This document shows, one piece after another, positions 50,121-58,001 of a DNA stretch of 64,000 nucleotides (its first letter is position 1; every line of letters starts with the position of its first letter). The stretch spans positions 62,001 through 126,000 of the forward strand of contig OMZS01000003.1 of assembly GCA_900315565.1 (NCBI GenBank), given 5' to 3'. The stretch comes from an uncultured Prevotellaceae bacterium (GTDB lineage Bacteria; Bacteroidota; Bacteroidia; Bacteroidales; Bacteroidaceae). The position numbers and the translations under genes are program-made. A model generated the notes under the pieces. That model saw only the letters and a list, made by a program, of their open reading frames with translations, ran no database searches and had not been told where the DNA came from.

Positions 50121-51356
50121 GTGAAGTACGAAACGAAGATTCTGACAACCCGTTATCAGAAACCCGATCCCTACGGGGCATTGTCGATGCCCGTCTATTA
50201 TACGGCGGCGTTTGAGTTTGAGTCTGCCAAGGCCATGGGCGACGCGTTCTGCGGTCGCTCCATGGCACCGTCGTATGCCCGCATCGCCAACCCCACGGTT
50301 AGCTATCTGGAGGAGCGCGTGCGCCAGCTGACGGGAGCCACAAGTGTGACCGCCCTCAACACGGGTATGGCAGCCATCCACTATGCCCTGACAGCTGTCA
50401 GCGCGGCCGGTCTGAACATCGTTGCCTCCAAACATCTGTTTGGCAATAGCGTCTCGCTGCTGCGCGACACCCTCGGCACCTACGGTGTGGAAGTCCGTTT
50501 CGCCGACTTCACCCACCCCGATGAGGTGGCTTCGCTCATCGATGACAAAACCTGCGCCCTGTTCTTCGAAATCATCACCAATCCGCAGTTGTTCGTAGCC
50601 GATATCCGTCAGTTGGCCGACGTGGCCCACAAGGCAGGTGTCCCGCTCATTTCCGATACCACCATTGTGCCGTTCTCTGCCTTCCATGCCGCAGATTTCG
50701 GCGTGGATGTCGAGATAGTGTCAAGCACAAAATATATCTCTGGAGGCGGAACCGGACTTGGCGGACTGCTCATCGACTACGGACGTTTCGACTGGAGCCA
50801 GTCGCCGTCGCCGGCCTTACAGGCTCGTGTCAAGCGGGTGGGTAAGAAACTGGCCTTTACGGCACGGGTGAAAACAGAGCTCGTCACCAATCTTGGTGCC
50901 CTGATGACACCACAGGCAGCCTATATGGAAACCCTTGGCCTCGATACGCTCGACATTCGTTTCCGCCGCCAGGCCTCCACTGCGTTGTGGCTCGCTCGTC
51001 AATGCCAGCAGCTGCCTGAAATTAAGCGGGTGAACTACACCGGACTCGAAGACAATCCCTTCTACCAGCTTTCTAATGCACAGTTCGGACCGTTGCCGGG
51101 AGCCGTCTTCACCATCGACCTCGAATCGAAAGAAACCGCCTGGGCCTTCATCGACCGTCTGCAGGTTATCCGTCGTGCCACCAATCTCTTCGACCGCAAG
51201 TCGCTGGCCATCCATCCAGCCTCCACCATCTTCGGTCTCTTTACCCCCGCACAGTGTGCTGCCATGTCTGTGCCCGACACCACCGTCCGCCTGAGTATCG
51301 GTCTCGAAGATGGCGCGGATCTGCTGGAGGACATCAAGCAAAGTCTGAGGGGGTGA
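50121..51356 (+). CDS. MetY/MetB-type Cys/Met-metabolism PLP enzyme, probable O-acetylhomoserine sulfhydrylase
   Basis: Predicted to make homocysteine (or a related thioether) by replacing the acyl group of an activated homoserine with sulfur. The 411-residue protein has TRYQKPDPYGALSMPVYYTAAFEF, SYARIANPTVSYLEERV (variant of YSRxxNPT), ITNPQL, SDTTIVP and the PLP lysine 204 in SSTKYISGGG, ending with PASTIFG and VRLSIGLED. The start codon is GTG. In the Wolinella HcyS pathway a MetY enzyme takes sulfur from a carrier thiocarboxylate, and this gene shares the locus with the matching carrier, activator and protease. Donor assignment is inference. Confidence 0.88.
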   Translation: MKYETKILTTRYQKPDPYGALSMPVYYTAAFEFESAKAMGDAFCGRSMAPSYARIANPTVSYLEERVRQLTGATSVTALNTGMAAIHYALTAVSAAGLNIVASKHLFGNSVSLLRDTLGTYGVEVRFADFTHPDEVASLIDDKTCALFFEIITNPQLFVADIRQLADVAHKAGVPLISDTTIVPFSAFHAADFGVDVEIVSSTKYISGGGTGLGGLLIDYGRFDWSQSPSPALQARVKRVGKKLAFTARVKTELVTNLGALMTPQAAYMETLGLDTLDIRFRRQASTALWLARQCQQLPEIKRVNYTGLEDNPFYQLSNAQFGPLPGAVFTIDLESKETAWAFIDRLQVIRRATNLFDRKSLAIHPASTIFGLFTPAQCAAMSVPDTTVRLSIGLEDGADLLEDIKQSLRG

Positions 51357-51429
51357 TGGGTGATAGGCCCCACAGAGGAAAGAAAAGAACAAAGAAAAGG
51401 AGGGAAAAGAGAGCAGTACAGAGGAAATA

Positions 51430-51467
51430 ACAAAGCTCGTACACCAGCGCTGGTGCACGAGCTTTGT
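51430..51467. terminator. Hairpin between convergent MetY-like and glnN genes
   Basis: ACAAAGCTCGT-A-CACCAGCGCTGGTG-C-ACGAGCTTTGT forms an almost perfect 18-bp palindromic stem (one A-C mismatch) with essentially no loop. T-tracts are weak. It sits where both transcripts should end. The sequence between 51357 and 51429 is purine-rich and unremarkable. Confidence 0.65.
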
Positions 51468-51491
51468 CATGATGATGTGATTTGTGTTGTC

Positions 51492-53708
51492 TTACCTGAT
51501 GAACAACAGTTCGCGGTACTTCGGCAGAGGCCATAGGCTGTCATCGACGATGAGTTCCAGCTTGTCTATCTGGTAGCGAATGTCGTCGAGTTTAGGCTCC
51601 ACCTCGTCGTGGTAGGCGATGGCCTTCTGGTGCTCATCCTCAATCTTGTTGGCCTTTCGGCGGGCATTGACCAGTTCGTCCACCATGCACTCTATGGCAC
51701 TGGTGCGCTCGGCTATCTCCTCAATGATTTTCTTGTTGCGGGCCGAGAGTTTGTCGGCAGTATCAATGGGGAAGACAACGGCCAGGTTGCTGATGTTCTG
51801 CAGCAGCTGCGTCTGGTAGCGGGTGGCTACGGGAATGATGTGGTTCATCGAGAGGTCGCCCAGCACGCGGGCCTCAATCTGAATCTTCTTGGTGTAGGTC
51901 TCCCATTTCACTTCGTTGCGGGCCTCCAGTTCCTTGCGGGTCATTACGCCGAGGCTCTCAAACATCTGTATGCTTTCGGCGTCAAGGTAGCGTTCGAAGA
52001 TTATCGGGCACGACTTTTCTACGTCGAGACCACGCTTGGCGGCTTCCTCCACCCACTCGTCTGAGTAGCCGTTGCCGTCGAAACGGATGGGCTTACAGGT
52101 CTTGATGTCCTCGCGTAGCACCTCAATAATGGCGTGGTAAACAGCGCTGTGGCCTGTGCCTTCGAGTTTCTTCTCCAGCGATGGAATCAGGGCATCCACG
52201 CGCTTCTTGAAATCTACCAGGGCTTCTGCTACCGCACTATTCAAGGCCGTCATGGCCGAGGCGCAGTTGGCCTCTGAGCCTACGGCGCGGAACTCAAAGC
52301 GGTTGCCGGTGAAGGCGAAGGGGCTGGTGCGGTTGCGGTCGGTATTGTCGATGAAGAGTTCGGGAATCTCGGGAATGTCCATCTTCAGACCCTGCTTGCC
52401 AGCCATGGCGAGGATGTCCGAGACGTCGGCTTTCTCAATATGGTCGAGCAGTTCGCTCACCTGCTTGCCGAGGAACGACGAGACGATGGCGGGCGGTGCC
52501 TCGTTGGCACCCAGGCGGTGGGCGTTGGTGGCACTCATGATGCTGGCCTTCAAGAGTCCGTTGTGGCGCCATACGCCCATCAGCGTCTCAACGATGAAGG
52601 TGGCAAAGCGCAGGTTCTGCTCTGCGTTCTTGCCAGGGGCATGCAGCAGCACGCCGTTGTCTGTAGAGAGACTCCAGTTGTTGTGCTTGCCGCTGCCGTT
52701 GATGCCGGCGAAGGGCTTCTCGTGGAGCAGCACGCGGAATCCGTGCTTGCGGGCTACGCGTTTCATCACAGACATGAGCAGCATGTTGTGGTCAACGGCC
52801 AAGTTGGTTTCCTCGAAGATGGGGGCCAGCTCAAACTGGTTGGGGGCCACCTCGTTGTGGCGCGTCTTGCAGGGGATGCCCAGTTCGAGGGCTACAATCT
52901 CCAGCTCGCGCATAAAGGCGGCCACACGCTCGGGGATGGAACCAAAATAGTGGTCGTCCATCTGCTGGTTCTTGGCCGAGTCGTGGCCCATCAGCGTGCG
53001 CCCCGTGAGCAGCAGATCGGGGCGGGCACTGTAGAGTCCCTCGTCAACAAGGAAATACTCCTGTTCCCAACCCAGGTTGCTGGTCACCTTCTTCACAGTG
53101 GGGTCGAAGTAGTGGCACACGTCGGTAGCAGCCACGTTGACGGCATGCAAGGCGCGCAGCAGCGGAGCCTTGTAGTCGAGTGCCTCACCGGTGTAGCTGA
53201 TAAAGATGGTGGGTATGCAGAGCGTGTCGTCGATGATGAACACCGGGCTGGTGGGGTCCCATGCGCTGTAGCCACGCGCCTCGAAGGTGCTGCGTATGCC
53301 ACCGCTGGGGAACGAACTGGCGTCGGGCTCCTGCTGTACGAGCAGCTTGCCCGTAAACTCCTCCACCATGCCGCCCTTGCCGTCGTGCTCGATGAATGAG
53401 TCGTGCTTCTCGGCTGTTCCTTCGGTCAGCGGCTGGAACCAATGCGTGTAGTGCGTCACACCGTTCTCCGTTGCCCACTGTTTCATGCCAGCAGCCACGG
53501 CGTCGGCCACGGCACGGTCGAGCGGCACACCGTTGTCCATGACATCTATCATTTTCTCGTACGTGTCCTTGGGCAGGTACTTGTACATTTTCTCACGCGA
53601 AAAGACCTTCTTGCCAAAGTACTCCGACGGTCTTTCTGCTGGCGTTTTTACGTCGAGCGGCTTCTTCTTGAAAGCTTCGCCGACAACCTGAAATCTTAAT
53701 GTTTCCAT
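51492..53708 (-). CDS. glnN: Glutamine synthetase type III
   Basis: ATP-dependent ammonia assimilation, glutamate to glutamine, by the dodecameric GSIII form typical of Bacteroidales. The 738-residue length fits. Visible blocks are HYTHWFQPLTEGTAEKHDSF, the GSIII signature around FPSGGIRSTFEARGYSAWD, EQEYFLVDEG, HNEVAPNQFELAPIFEE, the glutamate-binding GINGSGKHNNWS and NRTSPFAFTGNRFEFRAVGS. It has its own promoter, and its upstream region shares a positioned element with the glnK operon. It lies 3' of the porin-amt-glnK operon and is read in the same direction. Confidence 0.97.
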   Translation of the reverse strand: METLRFQVVGEAFKKKPLDVKTPAERPSEYFGKKVFSREKMYKYLPKDTYEKMIDVMDNGVPLDRAVADAVAAGMKQWATENGVTHYTHWFQPLTEGTAEKHDSFIEHDGKGGMVEEFTGKLLVQQEPDASSFPSGGIRSTFEARGYSAWDPTSPVFIIDDTLCIPTIFISYTGEALDYKAPLLRALHAVNVAATDVCHYFDPTVKKVTSNLGWEQEYFLVDEGLYSARPDLLLTGRTLMGHDSAKNQQMDDHYFGSIPERVAAFMRELEIVALELGIPCKTRHNEVAPNQFELAPIFEETNLAVDHNMLLMSVMKRVARKHGFRVLLHEKPFAGINGSGKHNNWSLSTDNGVLLHAPGKNAEQNLRFATFIVETLMGVWRHNGLLKASIMSATNAHRLGANEAPPAIVSSFLGKQVSELLDHIEKADVSDILAMAGKQGLKMDIPEIPELFIDNTDRNRTSPFAFTGNRFEFRAVGSEANCASAMTALNSAVAEALVDFKKRVDALIPSLEKKLEGTGHSAVYHAIIEVLREDIKTCKPIRFDGNGYSDEWVEEAAKRGLDVEKSCPIIFERYLDAESIQMFESLGVMTRKELEARNEVKWETYTKKIQIEARVLGDLSMNHIIPVATRYQTQLLQNISNLAVVFPIDTADKLSARNKKIIEEIAERTSAIECMVDELVNARRKANKIEDEHQKAIAYHDEVEPKLDDIRYQIDKLELIVDDSLWPLPKYRELLFIR

Positions 53709-53776
53709 AATCGTGTTGTGTTTATGTTTATTGTTTTTGTTTATATATATCTATTTACCATTTTCTTTTATGGCGG

Positions 53777-53784
53777 CAAAGGTA
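53777..53784 (-). promoter_or_regulatory. glnN promoter, -7 box TACCTTTG
   Basis: TACCTTTG on the minus strand, 68 bases upstream of the ATG at 53708. Confidence 0.7.
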
Positions 53785-53826
53785 CGGCAATTTGTTCTGA
53801 AAACGCAACTTTTTCTTTCTCTTTGT

Positions 53827-53866
53827 TTGTTAAAAACAAAAGAAATTAGCATTATGTAAACTTTTG
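53827..53866 (-). promoter_or_regulatory. Upstream nitrogen element, glnN copy
   Basis: On the plus strand TTGTTAAAAAC (53827), TAGCA (53847) and ATGTAAAC (53854) occur at offsets 0, 20 and 27, followed by TTTTG. The first block begins 43 bases from the end of the -7 box. The same blocks with the same offsets and the same 43-base distance occur before glnK. Confidence 0.72.
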
Positions 53867-53951
53867 AATGGCTTTTATTTACTATTTGCTATCATTTTGC
53901 GTGTAATTTGTGCCATTCTGTTACTATTTGTTATCTGTCACCAAATCAAAC

Positions 53952-53991
53952 AAAAATCCTTCTCCTTGCCATCCCGGCAGGAAGAAGGATA
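53952..53991 (-). terminator. Terminator of the glnK-amt-porin operon
   Basis: On the minus strand ATCCTTCTTCCTGCC pairs with GGCAAGGAGAAGGAT around a GGGAT loop and is followed by TTTTTG. It lies 16 bases after the porin stop. Confidence 0.88.
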
Positions 53992-54006
53992 TAAAACCTG
54001 GAAAGA

Positions 54007-54744
54007 TTAGGGCTGCAGCGTAAACCCGAAAACCAGGTATGCTTTCTGCGAGCATGGGTTGGCAGCAATCTGTGCGAAGACGGGGATAGCAAACGTGTCA
54101 GTCACACGGATATCCTTTGTCGCCTTCAGTGCCACATTGGTGACGGCAAAGCCGTTTGTGGCGTATTGACCAGAGGCGAAAGGTACTACACCAGCCGTAG
54201 CAGTCCATTCGATGGCAGACAGTTTGAATGGGACAACTGCCTCCACATAACTGCTGTACGCCCGCTTGCCGTCGGCTTTGTAATCATTGCCCGCAAAGTT
54301 AGTAAACCATTGTAGCGAGGCAAAGCCTAGATCGTAGCCGATGTTAGCCTCAAACACGTGGTTCGTGCTATGGCTTCCGTACTTAAAATAGCGTCCGTCA
54401 GGGTCGCCGTCGCTGGCCATCTGGCTGAACCAATAGTCGGTGATACCAATGTTGAACCCGCCAACGGTGTAGCCTAAGTTCAGGTCAAACTCTTTCGTAT
54501 CGGCAGCATCGGTAAGTCCTACGCTGCCCCACGCCGTCAGCGACAGACCTTTGTAGCCGATGCCCAGCGTAGGCTGCAGCGACACGTTGCCCAGATTCTG
54601 GCCACGCCAGATGTAATTGCTCACTACATCACCACAAATAGTTGTCTCAATACCATCGCAGATGTTTGTATTTTCTTTCTCTTCTTGTGCCGTAGCACTC
54701 AATCCTGTAGCGATCATCATCGCCATTAAAACAATCTTTTTCAT
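54007..54744 (-). CDS. TorF-like outer-membrane beta-barrel protein
   Basis: A 245-residue predicted porin: signal peptide (MKKIVLMAMMIATGLSATAQ), then the TorF-family motif SNYIWRGQNLGNVSLQPTLGIGY and regularly alternating beta strands to the end YLVFGFTLQP. It is the third gene after glnK and amt, 27 bases from the amt stop, and shares their terminator. That placement suggests passage of ammonium or another small nitrogen source across the outer membrane, which is an inference. ATG 54744 is preferred to one three codons upstream. Confidence 0.78.
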   Translation of the reverse strand: MKKIVLMAMMIATGLSATAQEEKENTNICDGIETTICGDVVSNYIWRGQNLGNVSLQPTLGIGYKGLSLTAWGSVGLTDAADTKEFDLNLGYTVGGFNIGITDYWFSQMASDGDPDGRYFKYGSHSTNHVFEANIGYDLGFASLQWFTNFAGNDYKADGKRAYSSYVEAVVPFKLSAIEWTATAGVVPFASGQYATNGFAVTNVALKATKDIRVTDTFAIPVFAQIAANPCSQKAYLVFGFTLQP

Positions 54745-54771
54745 AATTCTCATTTTTTTTTAAATGCTCAA

Positions 54772-56025
54772 TTAGTTATAACACATCTCACCATGTTCAT
54801 AAACATCGAGGCCCTCTTCTTCAATGCGCTTTTCTACACGCAGTCCATGAACCTTCTTAATGCCGTAGAACAGAACGAAACCACAGATGGCAGCCCAGAG
54901 GTCGATGATCAGAATGCCGAAACACTCGGCACCGAAAAATCCCCAGCCATGACCATAGAAGGCACCATTTGTTGTGGATAGCAGACCCGTCATCAGAGTG
55001 CCCAGAATGCCACAGACGCCATGCACGCTGCTGGCACCAACGGGGTCGTCGATGTGCAGTTTGTGGTCGATGAACTCAATGGCATAGACCAGCACGATGC
55101 CACAGACGAGACCAATGACGATGGCACCAAAAGGTGACACGAGGTCACAACCAGCGGTGATGCCTACCAATCCTGCCAGCACACCGTTCAGTGTCAGCGA
55201 GAGCGACGGCTTGCCGTATTTTATATAGGTGACGAACATCGTTGCCACACCACCAGAAGCAGCGGCGAGGTTGGTGGTCAGGAACACATGAGAGATGGCA
55301 ATGCGGTTCACCTCGCCCGAAGCGGCCAGCTGTGAGCCGGGGTTGAAGCCAAACCAGCCCAGCCAAAGAATGAATACACCCAGGGCAGCCATCATCAGGT
55401 TGTGACCAGGAATAGCACGGCTCTTCATGTCGGCACCATATTTCCCGATGCGCGGACCAAGGGCCATTGCACCAATCAATGCCAGCACGCCACCCACGCT
55501 ATGCACGATGGCCGAACCGGCAAAGTCGTGGAACACCGCGCCAAACGTCTGCATCATAAACCCGTCGGCAGCATCGTTGCAGAGCCAGCCGCCGCCCCAT
55601 GTCCAGTGGCCCTCTATGGGATAGATAAACAGCGAGATAACCGCTGAGTAAATCAGATACATCGAGAACTTTGTGCGCTCGGCCATAGCACCACTCACAA
55701 TAGTGGCACTCGTAGCACAGAACACTGTCTCGAAAATCAGGAAACCCTCTACGGGCAGGTCGCCCTTGTAGAAACTCAGGTCACCCCAGTTGGGAGCACC
55801 TATAAAACCAGCACCTTCGCTGCCGAACATAAAGCCGAAGCCGAGTAAGAAGAACAACAGCGAGCCGAACATAAAGTCCACAAAGTTCTTCATCAGGATG
55901 TTTGCCGTGTTCTTGCTACGCGTAAAACCTGCCTCACACAGCGCAAAGCCCGGCTGCATCCAGAAAACCAACATGGCTGCCAATAGCATCCATACAGTAT
56001 CAAGTGATAATCCTATTTCGTTCAT
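54772..56025 (-). CDS. amt: Ammonium transporter (Amt)
   Basis: Trimeric inner-membrane ammonium channel. The 417-residue protein has about eleven hydrophobic segments, beginning WMLLAAMLVFWMQPGFALCEAGFTRSKNTANILMKN, a conserved Amt N-terminus, then GHWTWGGGWL, HDFAGSAIVHSVGGVLAL with the conserved His, GFNPGS and VHGVCGILGTLMTGL with the second pore His. It sits 27 bases after glnK, the usual glnK-amt pairing in which GlnK blocks the channel when nitrogen is plentiful. Confidence 0.96.
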   Translation of the reverse strand: MNEIGLSLDTVWMLLAAMLVFWMQPGFALCEAGFTRSKNTANILMKNFVDFMFGSLLFFLLGFGFMFGSEGAGFIGAPNWGDLSFYKGDLPVEGFLIFETVFCATSATIVSGAMAERTKFSMYLIYSAVISLFIYPIEGHWTWGGGWLCNDAADGFMMQTFGAVFHDFAGSAIVHSVGGVLALIGAMALGPRIGKYGADMKSRAIPGHNLMMAALGVFILWLGWFGFNPGSQLAASGEVNRIAISHVFLTTNLAAASGGVATMFVTYIKYGKPSLSLTLNGVLAGLVGITAGCDLVSPFGAIVIGLVCGIVLVYAIEFIDHKLHIDDPVGASSVHGVCGILGTLMTGLLSTTNGAFYGHGWGFFGAECFGILIIDLWAAICGFVLFYGIKKVHGLRVEKRIEEEGLDVYEHGEMCYN

Positions 56026-56052
56026 AATCTTTTTTACCTTAAAAAATTAAAC

Positions 56053-56400
56053 TTACTTTTTGTCTCTCAGCACAGTGTCGCCGTTCTCGCCTGTGCGAAT
56101 GCTCCATGTGTCAATCACATCGCTAACAAAGATGCGGCCATCGCCAATCTCGCCTGTATGGGCTACGTTCAGAATGACCTTTACCGTTGGGTCGAGGAAT
56201 ATGTCGCGACACACGATAGTGATAGCCACACGCTCAATTACGTCGGTACTATATTGCACTCCGCGGTATATCCTCTCCTGACGGCTCTGACCAATGCCAT
56301 GCACGTCGTGGTACTCAAACCAGTCGATGTCCGATGAAAGCAGGGCTGCTTTTACCTCTTCGAACTTCGTCTTTCGAATAATTGCTTCAATCTTTTTCAT
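56053..56400 (-). CDS. glnK: Nitrogen regulatory protein P-II (GlnK)
   Basis: A 115-residue trimeric signal protein that reads 2-oxoglutarate and ATP/ADP and controls Amt. It starts MKKIEAIIRKTKFEEVKAAL, has the T-loop YRGVQY with Tyr 50 in the position of the uridylylated tyrosine, and the B-loop TGEIGDGRIFV. The longer stretch between residues 30 and 45 (HDVHGIGQSRQERI) is typical of the Bacteroidales form. First gene of the operon. A palindrome lies in its leader and a positioned element upstream of its promoter. Confidence 0.95.
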   Translation of the reverse strand: MKKIEAIIRKTKFEEVKAALLSSDIDWFEYHDVHGIGQSRQERIYRGVQYSTDVIERVAITIVCRDIFLDPTVKVILNVAHTGEIGDGRIFVSDVIDTWSIRTGENGDTVLRDKK

Positions 56401-56433
56401 ACCTTAATACCTATAATTAATTAAACACTTAAC

Positions 56434-56451
56434 AATGACATTATTGTCATT
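56434..56451 (-). promoter_or_regulatory. Palindrome in the glnK leader
   Basis: AATGACA-TTAT-TGTCATT is a perfect 7-bp inverted repeat with a 4-base spacer, lying between the -7 box and the glnK ATG. It could be a repressor operator or a small RNA hairpin. Confidence 0.55.
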
Positions 56452-56460
56452 TCTCAAGTG

Positions 56461-56468
56461 CAAAGGTA
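56461..56468 (-). promoter_or_regulatory. glnK operon promoter, -7 box TACCTTTG
   Basis: TACCTTTG on the minus strand with TTTG 19 bases upstream, 60 bases before the ATG at 56400. Confidence 0.7.
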
Positions 56469-56510
56469 TGACACTTTGTTTTAATATCAAAAATTTTCGT
56501 GTCACTTTGA

Positions 56511-56551
56511 TTGTTAAAAACGCACACAACTAGCAAAATGTAAACGTTTTG
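56511..56551 (-). promoter_or_regulatory. Upstream nitrogen element, glnK copy
   Basis: On the plus strand TTGTTAAAAAC (56511), TAGCA (56531) and ATGTAAAC (56538) sit at offsets 0, 20 and 27, followed by GTTTTG. The first block begins 43 bases from the -7 box, exactly as before glnN. The rest of 56401-56638 is AT-rich and holds no gene. Confidence 0.72.
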
Positions 56552-56638
56552 CGGTAAAATAAAGCAAATAGCTTGACGGTTTGTCCAGAATTATTATAGT
56601 TTAGCGACAAACTGTTATCGAACACAAATAAATAAAAA

Positions 56639-56700
56639 AAAGGAGCATCCAAAGACTCCCATCCCTTGGTGAGGGGCTGGGGGTGGGTGGATGCTCCTTG
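56639..56700 (-). terminator. dapL terminator carrying a GC-rich repeat in its loop
   Basis: On the minus strand AAGGAGCATCCA pairs with TGGATGCTCCTT and is followed by a long T-run. The loop of about 37 bases contains CCCTTGGTGAGGGGCTGGGG, a segment like those inserted in gltB and dapF. Confidence 0.82.
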
Positions 56701-56719
56701 TGATAATGGGCTTGTTTTG

Positions 56720-57952
56720 TTATTTGCTCCAATCCTTGATGCGCTGCAGGGCTTCTTCGGTGCGCTCATGGCTGCCGAAGGCGGTGAAGCGCACATAGCC
56801 TTCGCCCGAGGGACCGAAGCCTACTCCTGGAGTGCAGACCACCTGGGCACCATACAACAAGGATTCGAAGAACTGCCATGAGCCCATGCCATTGGGCGTT
56901 CGCATCCAGATGTAGGGAGCGTTCTCGCCACCGTAGCATTCAAAACCTAAAGCCTTGAGCATGGTGAGCATGCGGGCGGCGTTCTGCATGTAATAGTCGA
57001 TGGTCTGCTGCACCTGCTGTTTGCCCTCGGGAGAGTAAATGGCCTCGGCAGCGCGCTGGCTGATGTAGCTGGTGCCGTTGAACTTGGTGCATTGGCGGCG
57101 CAGCCAAAGCTGGTTGAGAGGTATGCGCTCTCCCTCGAAGGTAGATACACTCACGTCCTTCGGCACAATGGTGTAGCCACAGCGCACACCTGTAAAGCCG
57201 GCGGTCTTGGAGAATGAGCGAAACTCTACGGCGCATTTGCGGGCACCACGTATCTCATAAATGGAGTGGGGTATCTCTGGGTCACGTATATAGGCCTGAT
57301 AGGCTGCGTCGAAGAGGATGAGGGCATCGTTTTTCAGGGCGTAGTTCACCCAACGGCGCAACTCCTGCTTGGTGAGGACAGTGCCCGTGGGATTGTTGGG
57401 ATAGCACAAGTAGATGACATCCACGGGGCGTCCCTTGGGGAGTTCTGGAATAAAGCCGTTTTCGGCTGTCGTGGGGAAATAGCGCACATTAGTCCAGCGC
57501 CCATCGCGAAACGTGCCGCAACGGCCTATCATCACGTTGGAGTCGATATAGACGGGATAGATGGGGTCGGTGACTCCGATGAAATTATCCCAATGCAACA
57601 GCTCCTGAAAGTTGCCGGTATCTGACTTGGCTCCGTCGTTGATAAAGACCTCTTCGGGGCTGATGCGTATGCTGCGCGGCAAGAAATCGTTCTTCAGAAT
57701 GGCTTCGCGCAGAAAGTCGTAGCCCTGTTCGGGGCCATAGCCTCTGAAGGTTTTCCCGTTTGCCATCTCGTCGGCAGCCTTGTGCATGGCCTCGATGACC
57801 GCAGGAGCCAGCGGCTGGGTGACGTCGCCAATGCCGAGCGAGATGACGTCGGCCTTGGGGTGCATTACCTTAAAGGCATTCACCTTCTTGGCTATATCGG
57901 CAAACAGGTAGTTCGACTGCAGGTTCAGGAAGTGGATGTTTACTAATGCCAT
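56720..57952 (-). CDS. dapL: LL-diaminopimelate aminotransferase
   Basis: Converts tetrahydrodipicolinate to LL-diaminopimelate in one PLP-dependent step for lysine and peptidoglycan synthesis. The 410-residue protein has SNYLFADIAKKVNAF, SLGIGDVTQPLAPAVIEAM, FRGYGPEQGYDFLREAI, INDGAKSDTGNFQELL, YLCYPNNPTGTVLTKQEL and the PLP lysine in SFSKTAGFTGVRCGYT. It follows dapF, the next enzyme of the pathway, after a 161-base spacer that contains TTCAAAG heptamers. It ends at a clear terminator, so it closes the gltB-gltD-dapF-dapL cluster. Confidence 0.96.
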   Translation of the reverse strand: MALVNIHFLNLQSNYLFADIAKKVNAFKVMHPKADVISLGIGDVTQPLAPAVIEAMHKAADEMANGKTFRGYGPEQGYDFLREAILKNDFLPRSIRISPEEVFINDGAKSDTGNFQELLHWDNFIGVTDPIYPVYIDSNVMIGRCGTFRDGRWTNVRYFPTTAENGFIPELPKGRPVDVIYLCYPNNPTGTVLTKQELRRWVNYALKNDALILFDAAYQAYIRDPEIPHSIYEIRGARKCAVEFRSFSKTAGFTGVRCGYTIVPKDVSVSTFEGERIPLNQLWLRRQCTKFNGTSYISQRAAEAIYSPEGKQQVQQTIDYYMQNAARMLTMLKALGFECYGGENAPYIWMRTPNGMGSWQFFESLLYGAQVVCTPGVGFGPSGEGYVRFTAFGSHERTEEALQRIKDWSK

Positions 57953-57965
57953 ATTTCTCTATTTT

Positions 57966-58001
57966 ACTTTGAACATTGAACTTTGAACTTTAAACATTGA
58001 G
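57966..58001 (-). repeat. TTCAAAG/TTCAATG heptamer repeat before dapL
   Basis: On the minus strand CAATGTTTAAAGTTCAAAGT and following heptamers end shortly before the dapL ATG, as in the spacer before the PUL GH16 gene (34132-34190). Confidence 0.75.

Noticed and set aside
52440-53399. 319-codon open frame opposite glnN
   Set aside because: Shadow of the glutamine synthetase gene, without promoter or motifs.
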